From assembly GCA_027076325.1 (NCBI GenBank), contig JALTJZ010000070.1, positions 186,001-250,000 on the forward strand: a DNA stretch of 64,000 bases, given 5' to 3'. Positions 46,555 through 56,320 of the stretch are shown here, piece after piece; within the stretch, counting starts at the first letter, position 1, and each line of letters opens with the position of its first letter. The notes beneath the pieces were generated by a model. The model had not been told where the DNA came from. It did no database searches and saw only the letters and a list, made by a program, of their open reading frames with translations. The position numbers were made by a program, and so were the translations under genes. The stretch comes from Chromatiales bacterium. Lineage in GTDB: Bacteria; Pseudomonadota; Gammaproteobacteria; UBA6429; Thiohalophilaceae.

Positions 46555-47592
46555 CTATTCCCCGGTTTTTTTATTTGCCGGCAACAATTTTGCCTCCAGT
46601 ATGCAATACGCAAATGCTGCACTACTGTATAAATAATATAACTGATGAAAACCCAGTCCCATAAAAGCAAACAACAACCCCTTTCGTTTAAAAAACAGCG
46701 AGAACAAATTACTGTTTACAAGTATAACACCACCGGCTAATACAATAATTGACCATACAGGTATCCATCCTAAAATAACCAAAAAAAGTCCCAGAAAGAA
46801 AACACCCGAGAGCATTGCGCGCATCCGTTCTTGTGTGCTTACGTTTAAATCATCAACAACACCCGTTTGGCGTATCATCAATCGAGACCAGGGAATGGCT
46901 CGACAAAATATTTCAGTGTGTATTAAATTAAAAAACCGCCATACTTTTAAATGGGTACTTTGAAGTTCAGGAAAAAGCATTATTTTCCCGCCTGCCTCAC
47001 GAAGCCGGTAACCCAGTTCAATGTCTTCTATTGATGGGCGTTTAAACATTTCCACGTCAAACCCGCCTACAGCCAAAAAGTTGGCTTTTCTGACAGCACC
47101 ACAACCTGACCAGAATGTTGATGCTTCTTTACGGCCACGATGATGATAAAAATGATGAACCAGATTTTTGTACTGCGATAAAAAGTTTTGTGCAGGAGGT
47201 TTGTCATCGTATGATCCAAAAACAGCAACCACATCGGGTGATGAAAAACCTTCCCTCATATATGCTGCAGCATCATCATGAATTATCACATCGGCATCAA
47301 CAAACCAGAGGATCTCGCCCTTTGCCAGTTTAGCAGCCTCATTTCGAGCTGCGCCAGGGCCAAGTCGTCCACCTGACGGGATAACTCTGGCACCCAGCTC
47401 ACTTGCTATTTTAGCAGTATCATCAGTCGAACTATCATCAACAACAATCACTTCTCTGACTTCACCACGCTTCATCATACCAATAAGAGGCGGCAAACTT
47501 TTTACAATAAAATCCTTGCCATTATATACTGGCATAATAATACTAATATCCAGTGAGTCGGCTACCTGTTCCATTGTGTTATCTGTACTCAT
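46555..47592 (-). CDS. Glycosyltransferase family 2 with C-terminal membrane helices
   Basis: A protein of 345 residues. The GT-A domain starts at about residue 15 (ISIIMPVYNGKDFI), with VIVVDDSSTDDTA and the metal-site WFVDADVIIHDDA. The middle has FWSGCGAVRKANFLAVGGFD and the ED acidic pair in RPSIEDIELGYRLREAGG. Two or three hydrophobic helices (about 262-320) anchor it to the inner membrane. It would add one sugar from a nucleotide donor to a lipid-linked acceptor. It is the last gene of the long - strand glycan operon and ends seven bases from the convergent DUF1839 gene. Confidence 0.87.
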   Translation of the reverse strand: MSTDNTMEQVADSLDISIIMPVYNGKDFIVKSLPPLIGMMKRGEVREVIVVDDSSTDDTAKIASELGARVIPSGGRLGPGAARNEAAKLAKGEILWFVDADVIIHDDAAAYMREGFSSPDVVAVFGSYDDKPPAQNFLSQYKNLVHHFYHHRGRKEASTFWSGCGAVRKANFLAVGGFDVEMFKRPSIEDIELGYRLREAGGKIMLFPELQSTHLKVWRFFNLIHTEIFCRAIPWSRLMIRQTGVVDDLNVSTQERMRAMLSGVFFLGLFLVILGWIPVWSIIVLAGGVILVNSNLFSLFFKRKGLLFAFMGLGFHQLYYLYSSAAFAYCILEAKLLPANKKTGE

Positions 47593-47628
47593 TTCGATAC
47601 CTTTATCATTTTTTGTTGTTATTATTGT

Positions 47629-48507
47629 TTATCTCTTATTTACAGAAAGATAGCCACGCGCTTCCCCCAAACCCCAGGCAAGAAGAAAAACCAGCAACCA
47701 GGGAATAGCCTTCGGCAACTTTGATTTATGAACACCATCTCGATTAACCGACACAATAATTTTCTTTAGAAACAAAACCGGCAACGCAGGCGAAAGTAGA
47801 ATTAAAATCAGACGTTTAACCATCGATATTTCAGTTACTCGCGCCAGACCAAATTCTTTCCCGTGAGCCAGGCGTTGTTTAAAAAATTGCCCAGTCGTAT
47901 AAAGATTTCGATGTATAGCGACTAAATCAGAAGATAAAAACAGGGTCATATTCTTTTTTCTGAAGCGCGAATGAAAGGAGGGTTCCCAAAACCCTTTTTC
48001 TAATAAATCACCATTTTCCAGAATGTCTTCACGTCGATAAACAGCATTATCAGCCGCTATTTCATTTATCTCACGGCTTTTTTGTGGTGGTGAAAAAGAG
48101 ATATAGCGTAAGAAAAAAATAGCCCAATCTCTTGCATTTGATGCAATATCATTTTCTATAATACCTCCCACGCCCGGATATTCTTGCATATTGGTACTCA
48201 ACAATTTATCAACCCAGTCCGGCGCAGGAATGCAGTGGGCTGTAGTTAAAGCGACATTATGTGCCTGCGCAACTCTAATACCATCGCCCCACATTTCAGG
48301 TATTAATCGCCCCTTTTTACAGGTAATCATTCTGCAATTATTGAATACAGAAATAATACCTGACGTATTTGGATCTGCATCTGTTGCACAAAATAAAAAT
48401 TCTACTTCTGGATAAGCCGCAGGATTCAGGTTTCGTAATATTGCATCAAGGTTATCTTGCGCATATTGAACACCGATAATCACGGACAGAAGCCTTTTAT
48501 TTTTCAT
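47629..48507 (-). CDS. Glycosyltransferase-like protein (family 2), paralogue A
   Basis: A protein of 292 residues. The N-terminal GT-A-like region has LLSVIIGVQYAQDNLDAIL and the segment AQAHNVALTTAHCIPAPDWV, where the metal-binding acidic motif appears degenerate. The C-terminus has basic and hydrophobic stretches ending in LLVFLLAWGLGEARGYL. This C-terminal AWGLGE tail and overall layout are shared with two other proteins in the window (60788-61699 and 62973-63878). The donor and acceptor sugars are unknown. The start overlaps the deacetylase stop by four bases, so they are translationally coupled. Confidence 0.75.
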   Translation of the reverse strand: MKNKRLLSVIIGVQYAQDNLDAILRNLNPAAYPEVEFLFCATDADPNTSGIISVFNNCRMITCKKGRLIPEMWGDGIRVAQAHNVALTTAHCIPAPDWVDKLLSTNMQEYPGVGGIIENDIASNARDWAIFFLRYISFSPPQKSREINEIAADNAVYRREDILENGDLLEKGFWEPSFHSRFRKKNMTLFLSSDLVAIHRNLYTTGQFFKQRLAHGKEFGLARVTEISMVKRLILILLSPALPVLFLKKIIVSVNRDGVHKSKLPKAIPWLLVFLLAWGLGEARGYLSVNKR

Positions 48508-49226
48508 TGTTTCCCTCTTACAGTGCGAATCAGGCCACGCAAGGAAAGGTAACCCCTTGATAGCGTGCTGTTTAAATTTTTAATTAGCCATTCAGGTTGC
48601 AAATAGTATGCATCCAAACGCGGTAACTTTGCATAATCCTCATTGCTGTTTAATACCCGAAATGCTGTTGTTACTGTCGCTTTATAGCGATTACGTGCAA
48701 ACTCACATACCTGATCATTTTTATAACCATAAGGATAGGCAAAATATTGAGGATGACGTCCCAATCTTTTTTTAATTAATTCATCAGCCGTTTCACATTC
48801 ATCTTCAATCTCAGCAAGACTGAGCATGCGCATGTCAGGATGATTATTTGTATGTGAATCAATATAAACGCCCCCTGCCTGCAACTTTTCTATTTCATCC
48901 CAGTTCAACATGTCAAAATTTGGCGCACAAGCAGGTTGTGTAGACCACTGATTACTTTTACCCACAGCACCGGTTGTTAAGTAAAGATGTGCAGGCATAT
49001 TAAAATCCTGAAGCACAGGTAAGCCTTCTGTGAATACAGATTTCATGCCATCATCAAATGTAATCGCAATTCCTTTGTTAACATCACGCAAAAGCAACTT
49101 ATCCAGACTTAATACCGGGATACCTGAACGTGAAAGTGATTCGAGTAAAGTCACAAACTTTTCAGGTGGGTACGATAAAACCGAACCAGACTGATCTATG
49201 CTATGAAATGTTATAATTGCCTTCAT
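48504..49226 (-). CDS. Polysaccharide deacetylase family protein
   Basis: A protein of 240 residues with a NodB-like domain. The catalytic Asp region is GIAITFDDGMKSVF, the metal His pair stands in DSHTNNHPDM, and motif 3 is YFAYPYGYKNDQV. It would remove N-acetyl groups from amino sugars of the exopolysaccharide or its precursor. There is no signal peptide, so action is probably on the cytoplasmic side, or the protein is exported in an unknown way. It lies between two GT4 genes upstream and a coupled GT2 gene downstream in the same operon. Confidence 0.9.
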   Translation of the reverse strand: MKAIITFHSIDQSGSVLSYPPEKFVTLLESLSRSGIPVLSLDKLLLRDVNKGIAITFDDGMKSVFTEGLPVLQDFNMPAHLYLTTGAVGKSNQWSTQPACAPNFDMLNWDEIEKLQAGGVYIDSHTNNHPDMRMLSLAEIEDECETADELIKKRLGRHPQYFAYPYGYKNDQVCEFARNRYKATVTTAFRVLNSNEDYAKLPRLDAYYLQPEWLIKNLNSTLSRGYLSLRGLIRTVRGKQ

Positions 49227-49240
49227 TTTTAAATTTTAAC

Positions 49241-50464
49241 TTATTGCAATTTACTATTTTTTATTTTGTCAACAATCGTTAAATACGCGTTCAGATGTTT
49301 TTCTTCTGTATAAAAACTATCAAAACCTTTACGTGCTTTTTCGCCAAGAAGAAGACACAGTTCAGAATCTGCATTCAACTGCTTAACCCGTGAGATTAGC
49401 TCATCATCCGTCTGGTAAACAAAACCTCCACCAGTAGTATCTACAATATCACGACTGCCACCCGCAGAGCGAACAAGTGCAGGGGTTCCGCATGCGAAAG
49501 CCTCGACAATGGTTAAGCCAAATGTTTCAGGTGCCAGCGAAGGTAAAATCAAAGCCTTTGCATTTTGGTACATTTGAATCAACTCTGACTGATTGACTGC
49601 TCCAATAAATTGAATATTTTTAAAACCAGCATACTCACGTTTAAGTCGTACCAGCAGGTCACCGTCACCAACCACATGTAAATTAATATCCGGCAGTCTG
49701 GAAAAAATATCGAGTAGTACCACAATTCCTTTAGAAGCCGTTATTCTACCAACATAAATAAAGGGTTGTTTAACAAACGGTATGGAAACAGTCGAGTCAA
49801 CCGGGATTTTCTGTTCAGGGTTCAGTGTAGAAAAAAGAGGCAATACCTGTATGTTATTTGCAATACCAGCCTGGCGGTGCTTTTCTGCCGTAAATTGGCT
49901 GGGGGCAAGTAATGTATCTACATATCGAAGTGAACGCTTAATAAGTCCTGTGTAACGCCACAATTGTGGAGGAATACCCGAACGTATCAAGCAGCGTATA
50001 CATTGAGGCTTATCACATGCTTGCGCATTATTTTTCCAGAATATATGAGTCGGGCATAATAGCCAGTGCTCATGCAATGTATACAAGGTAACCGGCGCAT
50101 TGCTTAAACTCAGCACTGCTGGCCCTCCCATCAGTGAAATATTATGAAAATTTACAACGTCAAAATTCTGCTTTAGTATATTTTTTAAGGTCAAATACTT
50201 AAAACCTGGCCTGCCAGTTTGCTGTGTATAAAGTGGTGAAAGAATACCAAAACGACTCTTCAGACGATGTACTTTTATCCCGTCTTCTTCTATTAATTCA
50301 GGTGTATTTTGCGTATAGCTGCCTGTGCGGTAAGCATCTTCACAATGAACAATATCAACTTCATGCCCCAGTGAAACAAGGGCTCGTGATAAAGCTCGCA
50401 CATAAGTTGCATCGCCACCAAAGTGATATGGAGGATAAAATGTGCTGACCATACAAAAACGCAT
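49241..50464 (-). CDS. Glycosyltransferase family 4 (GT-B), first of two
   Basis: A protein of 407 residues. The N-terminal GT4 domain starts MRFCMVSTFYPPYHFGGDATYVRALSRAL (landmarks FYPPYHFGGDATYV and HEVDIVHCED). The C-terminal nucleotide-sugar domain has FIYVGRITASKGIVVLLDIF and the E-x7-E motif in PETFGLTIVEAFACGTPAL. A cysteine-rich patch CDKPQCIRCLIRSG near residue 145 is seen in several surface-glycan GT4 enzymes. It transfers a sugar with retention of configuration. The gene begins two bases after the end of the next GT4 gene. Confidence 0.9.
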   Translation of the reverse strand: MRFCMVSTFYPPYHFGGDATYVRALSRALVSLGHEVDIVHCEDAYRTGSYTQNTPELIEEDGIKVHRLKSRFGILSPLYTQQTGRPGFKYLTLKNILKQNFDVVNFHNISLMGGPAVLSLSNAPVTLYTLHEHWLLCPTHIFWKNNAQACDKPQCIRCLIRSGIPPQLWRYTGLIKRSLRYVDTLLAPSQFTAEKHRQAGIANNIQVLPLFSTLNPEQKIPVDSTVSIPFVKQPFIYVGRITASKGIVVLLDIFSRLPDINLHVVGDGDLLVRLKREYAGFKNIQFIGAVNQSELIQMYQNAKALILPSLAPETFGLTIVEAFACGTPALVRSAGGSRDIVDTTGGGFVYQTDDELISRVKQLNADSELCLLLGEKARKGFDSFYTEEKHLNAYLTIVDKIKNSKLQ

Positions 50465-50466
50465 GA

Positions 50467-51645
50467 CTACTTCCCTGTTGCACCTTCAAGACAGTTAAAC
50501 GCCAGCTTCGCCGCTTTGCTCCATGTGAATTGCGCAGCACGCTGTGATGCTTTAGTTCTAAGGTCATCAAGTGTATCGGTTTCAGTTGCTAGTTGATGTA
50601 TCGAATTTGCTATTTGTTCAACTTTGTACGGGTCAAAATATAAACCCGCATCACCCACTACTTCGGGTATTGACCCAGCTGAACTTGCTAACACCGGTAC
50701 CCCACAGGCCATCGCCTCAATTGCAGGCAAACCAAAGCCTTCAGAGAATGAGGGCAAGGTGACAGCAAGTGAATCGGAATACAGGGTAACAAGATCTTCA
50801 TCCGAAACGAAGCCGGTAAAATGCACTCGTCCTGTCAGTTTTGGATCAGCCTTCACAATTTTATCAAGTTCTTCATAATGTGAATGGAAACCATCACCAT
50901 CAAGATCACCAATTAGTGCAAGATGCACATCATCAATACCACCTCGTTGCATCGCTTGTGACAACCCGCTCAGTAATCCAGGGATATTTTTATGCGGTGC
51001 CAAACCACCCACATAAACAATCAGACGAACACCATTGGGTAAACCAGCACGGTTGCGGGCGGCAAGTCGCTCGTCAGTATCCAGCACAGGTTTAAAGCGG
51101 GGATCAGCTGCTTCACTCACGACATCAATTTTATCTGGCTTTATGCCCAGGTATTTTACAATCTCTTTTTTAGCCGCTTCTGATACCGTCATAATACGAC
51201 TTGCCTGCCACCGTGCAAGCCTCATCTTTAATGACCAGAGTAGCCGTCCCTTTTTATCAGGAAAAATTAAATCCGGAAAGTGCTCAGCAATCGCATCATG
51301 CAATGTAACAACGGTTGGCAATCTGAAAGGTGCAGGAAACCATGAATACACAGCAGGAAAAAATAAAACATCCAGCGAGTGCTTTGAAATTGAACGCGTG
51401 AAAGCCCAGATATCTTTTACTGAACGGCTGCCTTCTGCAACAGCGGCTTCAGTAACATGTTGCGAAATATCAACTTGTATTACATGAATATTTGGTCTTA
51501 ACATTTCAGGCTCAGGAGGACGATCCACAAACAGGAAAAACTCATGATTTCGTTCCTCTTCAAACATGGCAATTAACAGCTCACGGGTAAATCGACCAAA
51601 ACCTCGCTTGCTCCACCAGCAAGATGCATCAATACCTATTCGCAT
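50467..51645 (-). CDS. Glycosyltransferase family 4 (GT-B), second of two
   Basis: A protein of 392 residues of the mannosyltransferase-like GT4 type. The N-terminus reads MRIGIDASCWWSKRGFGRFT, with the GRFT donor-entry loop. HDAIAEHFPDL and ASRIMTVSEAAKKEIVKYLG follow, then LIVYVGGLAPHKNIPGLL and SFSEGFGLPAIEAMACGVPVL with its E-x7-E. Such proteins extend O-antigen or capsule chains. It lies in the same operon as the preceding GT4, with a two-base gap downstream, and follows the Gfo/Idh gene by 40 bases. Confidence 0.9.
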   Translation of the reverse strand: MRIGIDASCWWSKRGFGRFTRELLIAMFEEERNHEFFLFVDRPPEPEMLRPNIHVIQVDISQHVTEAAVAEGSRSVKDIWAFTRSISKHSLDVLFFPAVYSWFPAPFRLPTVVTLHDAIAEHFPDLIFPDKKGRLLWSLKMRLARWQASRIMTVSEAAKKEIVKYLGIKPDKIDVVSEAADPRFKPVLDTDERLAARNRAGLPNGVRLIVYVGGLAPHKNIPGLLSGLSQAMQRGGIDDVHLALIGDLDGDGFHSHYEELDKIVKADPKLTGRVHFTGFVSDEDLVTLYSDSLAVTLPSFSEGFGLPAIEAMACGVPVLASSAGSIPEVVGDAGLYFDPYKVEQIANSIHQLATETDTLDDLRTKASQRAAQFTWSKAAKLAFNCLEGATGK

Positions 51646-51685
51646 TTATACCCTGTCTCCATCAGAAACCAACCTGTTGTAATAA

Positions 51686-52705
51686 CTATGATTTGTTTAA
51701 AAACCGCTCGACCAAATTATCACGAGCAATGGATATTTTTAATATTTCTTCTGCTGTTATTGGTGATACTGTATTATTTTTTACCGCGCTGTAAAATTCT
51801 TTAACTAAACTATAAAGCCCAGGGTAGGCATACTCACTGGTCAAACTACGTTTTGTTATGTTTATACCTGCAACATATAATTGATTTACTGCATACTTAA
51901 AAGGTTGAACAAGCTTTTGCTTACGAGAGACTTTACCTTTTTCTATTAATGCGTAACCATGGAAAAAATTCAGGACGATACGCCCTTTAGTAAAAAACAG
52001 CTCCATTTCACAACGCGTTGGTCTTGCATTCATGCTAATGTATATATCCACACCAATCCCGCCGGTTTTACCAATAACCTGTAGCTCACCTGTACGCGAA
52101 TGAACCCCCGACCATTGAGTCATATCCAAATTTATATTTGGCCGTATTCGTTGCAAAACCGATAGCGGATGCGGAATGATGTCGGCAATAATATCGTTAA
52201 GTGTACTATCGGTTTGCCCACCAGCACCGGCCGATCCCGTTGTAAAACGTAAATGTAATAGCTCGCCTAAAGATACCTGCTCGGATATTGCTTTTTGTGT
52301 ACCCTCCTGAAAACCAAACTGGTGTACAGGACAGATTTTCACATTTTTTTTATTTGCCGCATCCAATACGGATTTAGTTTTGTCACCCGAAGTAGCCAAT
52401 GGCTTTTCAACAATCAGGTGCACACCCGCATTTATTGCTGCCATTGCAATCGGGTAATGACTGTTAACCGGGGTACACACATGAATAACATCCAGTTGCG
52501 TCGATGAAAGCATTGCATCGATAGTTGAAAATACAGCCGGGTTATTTTTAATCTTGCCCGCTAACTGCTGAGCAAGTTGCTCATTGGTATCAACAATAGC
52601 AGCCGTCTTTATGCCAAGACGTTTAATAGCACTTGCGTGCCATCGCCCCATAAGACCTGCACCAACAATACCGACTTTAAGTGTTGAGTAATCAGTATTA
52701 GACAT
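51686..52705 (-). CDS. Gfo/Idh/MocA-family NAD(P)-dependent sugar oxidoreductase
   Basis: A protein of 339 residues. The Rossmann fold starts LKVGIVGAGLMGRWHASAIK, and the family motif VEKPLATS provides the Lys of the EKP site. The C-terminal alpha/beta domain includes VCPVHQFGFQEGTQKAI. Members oxidise, reduce or epimerise sugar nucleotides, for example UDP-GlcNAc 3-dehydrogenation. ATG 52705 gives MSNTDYSTLKVG; an in-frame TTG two codons earlier is less likely. The substrate is probably a UDP-sugar of this locus. It is 47 bases downstream of the FAD oxidoreductase gene. Confidence 0.87.
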   Translation of the reverse strand: MSNTDYSTLKVGIVGAGLMGRWHASAIKRLGIKTAAIVDTNEQLAQQLAGKIKNNPAVFSTIDAMLSSTQLDVIHVCTPVNSHYPIAMAAINAGVHLIVEKPLATSGDKTKSVLDAANKKNVKICPVHQFGFQEGTQKAISEQVSLGELLHLRFTTGSAGAGGQTDSTLNDIIADIIPHPLSVLQRIRPNINLDMTQWSGVHSRTGELQVIGKTGGIGVDIYISMNARPTRCEMELFFTKGRIVLNFFHGYALIEKGKVSRKQKLVQPFKYAVNQLYVAGINITKRSLTSEYAYPGLYSLVKEFYSAVKNNTVSPITAEEILKISIARDNLVERFLNKS

Positions 52706-52752
52706 AATCAAATGTGCAGGCTCTGGTGTTTATAATTATAACCGGTTTTTAC

Positions 52753-54258
52753 CTAAGCAGCCCCGGCTTCTTTTACCTGTCTTGCCGCAAAATCTTCCGG
52801 CAGTTCAAAAATATACTTATCACGCCTTGCTTCATTCTCGCCAATGATTTCCTGATAATCATCTTCTGTATTAACAGCCATATGATCAATATCATAACCA
52901 AGCAATTTTTGCCCTAGCATTAAACCCATTTCAACTGAATGATCCGCATTATTGTAGCGGAAAATACCACCACGACCTGAAATATGTAGCCCTTCAAAAC
53001 CAGCAAGGTATTCATTAATAATTTTTAACTTTCCAGCATAGTCCAAATCATAAACCGGGTAACAATATTTAGTACGAATAACGGTTGAGCCTTCATATTC
53101 ATCTTCTTCAATAAATTTAAGTTTATCCACCAGATCACGCAAGCAGCGTTCAGAGATATCTTCATCTGACATATTCCAGATTTCATCTCCAGCGGTGCAG
53201 AAACATTCAAGTACCAATGATGTGTGCTCGTCATCTGGAACCATATCTTTGCTCCAGTTTTTGGGCTCATGGAAGCGCCCAAATATAATGTCAGAGTCCT
53301 GAATATACAACCAGGTATCTGGCGAAACCTGTTTACGCTTAATCATAACGTTAACCGTTACCAGATCTCTGAACTCCAGCGCATTCGCTGCATCTTTAAC
53401 TTCCTGGCTGCAAGCCGGCACAAGAATTTGTGCAAGGAAGCCAAAAGGAATTGTTGATACAACTGCGTCACCACGAATACTTTTCTCTTCTTTGTTATGA
53501 ATATAAAACACTTCAAAGTCATTTGGCCCATGATAGTGGATCCGGCTAACAGCAGACTCAAGCAACACTTCACTGCCACTTGATCGAATATCTTCTGTTA
53601 AACGTTCAGGAATACGCATATAGCCGTACTGGGGATACATAAACTCATCAATTAAACTGGTAACTTTATTGTTACTTCCTATTAATGCATCACGTACTGT
53701 TGTCCATACAGATAAACCCTTGCTGCGTTGAGACACCCAGTCAGCTGACAATTCTTCACAAGGTTTACCCCAGACTTTTTCTGAATACATTCGGAAGAAC
53801 ATGTCATATAATTTTGTTCCGAATTGTGAAACATAAGCCTGTTTCATCGTAATAATTGGCTTTTTAAACAATGACTGTGAAATTGCTGACCAGAAGAAAG
53901 CCAAGCCAGCATGTATGATGGTGATAGGGCCTGTGTTCTTGAAAATATCAGAAAATCGTATAGGGTAGAAAAAAAACTTGCGATTGTAATAGATACGGCT
54001 AATTCTCTCGACAAGAACAATTTCACCTTCCATTAAATGCCTGAACCAGTTGTTAAGATCCTCATTTTTGGAAAACCACCGGTGCCCACCCAGGTCAAAA
54101 CGATAACCCTTGTCTTCAATTGTACGGCAAAGGCCTCCGACAAAATCATTTTTTTCAAGCACCGTTACCTTACCACCTTTAGTGCTAACTTCATGTCCGG
54201 TTGCCAAGCCACCCGGCCCTCCCCCAAGAATGATTACATGTTCTGCTTTTTTTGCCAT
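52753..54258 (-). CDS. FAD-dependent oxidoreductase, UDP-galactopyranose mutase-like
   Basis: A protein of 501 residues. The FAD-binding start is HVIILGGGPGGLATGHEVS, followed by VGGLCRTIEDKGYRFDLGGH, both typical of the protoporphyrinogen-oxidase/UDP-galactopyranose-mutase superfamily. The ending with GRGGIFRYNNADHSVEMGL is the second FAD loop. Members in surface-polysaccharide loci often isomerise or oxidise sugars, but the sequence departs from classical Glf, so the reaction is open. ATG 54258, preceded by GAGGGAAG, is preferred; the upstream in-frame extension runs into the adjacent membrane-protein gene, which stops one base earlier. Confidence 0.83.
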   Translation of the reverse strand: MAKKAEHVIILGGGPGGLATGHEVSTKGGKVTVLEKNDFVGGLCRTIEDKGYRFDLGGHRWFSKNEDLNNWFRHLMEGEIVLVERISRIYYNRKFFFYPIRFSDIFKNTGPITIIHAGLAFFWSAISQSLFKKPIITMKQAYVSQFGTKLYDMFFRMYSEKVWGKPCEELSADWVSQRSKGLSVWTTVRDALIGSNNKVTSLIDEFMYPQYGYMRIPERLTEDIRSSGSEVLLESAVSRIHYHGPNDFEVFYIHNKEEKSIRGDAVVSTIPFGFLAQILVPACSQEVKDAANALEFRDLVTVNVMIKRKQVSPDTWLYIQDSDIIFGRFHEPKNWSKDMVPDDEHTSLVLECFCTAGDEIWNMSDEDISERCLRDLVDKLKFIEEDEYEGSTVIRTKYCYPVYDLDYAGKLKIINEYLAGFEGLHISGRGGIFRYNNADHSVEMGLMLGQKLLGYDIDHMAVNTEDDYQEIIGENEARRDKYIFELPEDFAARQVKEAGAA

Positions 54259-54259
54259 G

Positions 54260-54901
54260 TCACTTCTTCCCTCTAAATGCGACAACATTGTTATAAATCC
54301 AGCTAAAGAGTAACGATAAAACATAGGTAATAATAAATAGTTCTATCGCCCCGATAAAACTCCCAACTGTACTAACAGAATACCCTGGTAAAAAATTTAC
54401 CAATAATTGTGCATGCGTACTTTCATCCGCTGTCCCTCGAATCACAAGCCAGTTGGTTGTTACGACTAGCCCTGCAGATATAATAGTTCCCAGTGCCAGA
54501 CCAAGGTAATGCCCACTTAATTGCATTGGCATACCAAGCAAATCATCATTACGTGCACCATCACGTAAATACGCCTTAATTAAATCAGGAATACTCCGAG
54601 CATAAATACGATAAAACATGGCAGCAAGCAAAGCACCAATAATGGCTCCCCAGAAAAAGCCAACCCAGGCACCAAAATGGCTAACTTCATATCCCGGTAA
54701 AAAAACACCCAATAAACGCAAATACTGGCCGGTATCTGGCATACCTCGATACATAGAGATATAGGTTATTACAAACAGGGATAATCCCGAGACAAAGCCA
54801 AAGACACCGGCAAGTAGCCGCGTATTCAATTTGACTGAAGCATGCAGGAGAACTTTGTCATATTCCACTGCTGTGTTATCGGTTGTTGAAGTATTTGTCA
54901 T
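54260..54901 (-). CDS. Uncharacterised membrane protein with two LPGYEV repeat units
   Basis: A protein of 213 residues that I do not recognise. It has about four membrane helices in two similar units, about 31-100 and 132-206. Each unit runs helix, short loop, then LLGVFLPGYEVSHFGAWVG (unit 1) or LLVNFLPGYSVSTVGSFIG (unit 2), then helix. The same unit occurs once in the neighbouring 119-residue protein. The N-terminal 20 residues are polar. Both genes are inside the glycan operon between a decarboxylase and a UGM-like gene, so a role in membrane steps of glycan assembly is possible, but no activity can be assigned. Confidence 0.75.
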   Translation of the reverse strand: MTNTSTTDNTAVEYDKVLLHASVKLNTRLLAGVFGFVSGLSLFVITYISMYRGMPDTGQYLRLLGVFLPGYEVSHFGAWVGFFWGAIIGALLAAMFYRIYARSIPDLIKAYLRDGARNDDLLGMPMQLSGHYLGLALGTIISAGLVVTTNWLVIRGTADESTHAQLLVNFLPGYSVSTVGSFIGAIELFIITYVLSLLFSWIYNNVVAFRGKK

Positions 54902-54914
54902 CGTATATTAATCC

Positions 54915-55274
54915 CTAATCTGCCATCATCTTCCACCACACTGCACGTGCTACAGTCAGCACAATGTAAATGTAGTGGGTAAGGTTCCAGAGCGTTGCAA
55001 TAACAAAACCGGCAATCACGCCCATAAGACCAAAATAAAATGCACCGAGCACTGCCCCAGGCCATGTCACTTCATACCCTGGCAAATAAATACCAAGAAG
55101 TGCCAGGTGTGGCCCAATTTCCTGCCCCTCGGGTGCGCCTTGAATTAACAATAAACCCGTTGCGAGAAAAATAATAAAACCCGAAATACATCCCAGAGCC
55201 ACTGCCAAAGCAACCGGATCCATTTTCGCAAACGACGCCATTAAAATCGCTTTATCCTGATTTGATTTATCCAT
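54915..55274 (-). CDS. Uncharacterised membrane protein with one LPGYEV unit
   Basis: A protein of 119 residues with two or three membrane helices (about 22-44, 70-95 and possibly 97-112). It holds one copy of the unit seen twice in the downstream gene: LALLGIYLPGYEVTWPGAVLG at about 57-77 (core LPGYEVT 64-70). It ends with WWKMMAD. It is 13 bases upstream of the two-unit gene. I chose ATG 55274; a GTG four codons earlier is in frame but has no better ribosome site. No function is known to me. Confidence 0.72.
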   Translation of the reverse strand: MDKSNQDKAILMASFAKMDPVALAVALGCISGFIIFLATGLLLIQGAPEGQEIGPHLALLGIYLPGYEVTWPGAVLGAFYFGLMGVIAGFVIATLWNLTHYIYIVLTVARAVWWKMMAD

Positions 55275-55301
55275 ATTGTTGTACACCCGTCAAAAATGTA
55301 T

Positions 55302-56249
55302 TCACATCGCTTCCTCTTTAAGAGTTTGCTCAAAATATTCAATTGTTTTCCTAAGACCATCGTCCAGCTTTACTTCTGGTTCCCAGCCCAAATGTTTTTT
55401 CGCATAGGAAATATCCGGGCGCCGTCGAGTTGGGTCGTCATGTGGCAATGGTTTTAATTCAAGCTTTGAACTTGAGCCAGTAAAATCAATTACTTTCTGA
55501 GCTAACTCAAGAATTGTAAATTCACCCGGGTTGCCTACATTAACCGGCCCTAAAATATTGTCAGGGGAATCCATTAGCTTTATTAATACATTGACCATAT
55601 CATCAACATAGCAAAAAGATCGAGTTTGCTCTCCATCACCGTAAATAGTAATGGGTTCATTCTTCAATGCCTGCATAATAAAATTGGACACAACCCGACC
55701 ATCGTTTGGGTGCATATGTGAGCCATAAGTATTAAACAATCTTGCAACCTTTATCTTTAAGCCATGCTGCCGATGATAATCAAAAAAGAGTGTTTCAGCA
55801 CACCGCTTGCCTTCATCATAACAAGACCGGATACCAATTGGATTTACATTACCCCAATAGTCCTCTGTTTGAGGATGCACTTCAGGGTCACCATAAACCT
55901 CACTTGTAGATGTTTGCAGAATTTTTGCATTAATTCTTTTTGCCAAACCCAACATATTGATTGCACCATGTACGCTGGTTTTTGTGGTTTGTACCGGATC
56001 ATGCTGATAGTGAACTGGACTGGCTGGACACGCCAGGTTATAAATCTCATCCACTTCCACATACAACGGAAAACATACGTCATGCCGCATAACTTCAAAA
56101 TAAGGGTGATCCATAAATTCAACAATATTGCTTTTTGTGCCTGTAAAAAAGTTGTCCACACAAATAACATCATGACCATCTTCAAGCAATTTCCCACAAA
56201 TATGCCGTCCGAGAAAACCTGCTCCACCGGTAACTAGTATTTTTTTCAA
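55302..56249 (-). CDS. UDP-glucuronate decarboxylase (UDP-xylose synthase)
   Basis: A protein of 315 residues of the extended short-chain dehydrogenase family. The NAD motif is [16 protein letters not shown], the catalytic triad has Thr/Ser near [11 protein letters not shown] and Tyr-x3-Lys in [11 protein letters not shown], and the UXS-type segments [34 protein letters not shown] and [17 protein letters not shown] are present. It converts UDP-glucuronic acid to UDP-xylose. Its substrate would come from a UDP-glucose dehydrogenase; the dehydrogenase at 41.8 kb may or may not be that enzyme. It is the first gene of the compact part of the - strand operon, downstream of the MITE-like element. 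Confidence 0.93.
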   Translation of the reverse strand: MKKILVTGGAGFLGRHICGKLLEDGHDVICVDNFFTGTKSNIVEFMDHPYFEVMRHDVCFPLYVEVDEIYNLACPASPVHYQHDPVQTTKTSVHGAINMLGLAKRINAKILQTSTSEVYGDPEVHPQTEDYWGNVNPIGIRSCYDEGKRCAETLFFDYHRQHGLKIKVARLFNTYGSHMHPNDGRVVSNFIMQALKNEPITIYGDGEQTRSFCYVDDMVNVLIKLMDSPDNILGPVNVGNPGEFTILELAQKVIDFTGSSSKLELKPLPHDDPTRRRPDISYAKKHLGWEPEVKLDDGLRKTIEYFEQTLKEEAM

Positions 56250-56320
56250 CTTTATTCCTTATATATTTTTTTAGATAAATATCTTAAGAATAATTCATCT
56301 GTAAATTTATTATATTATTA

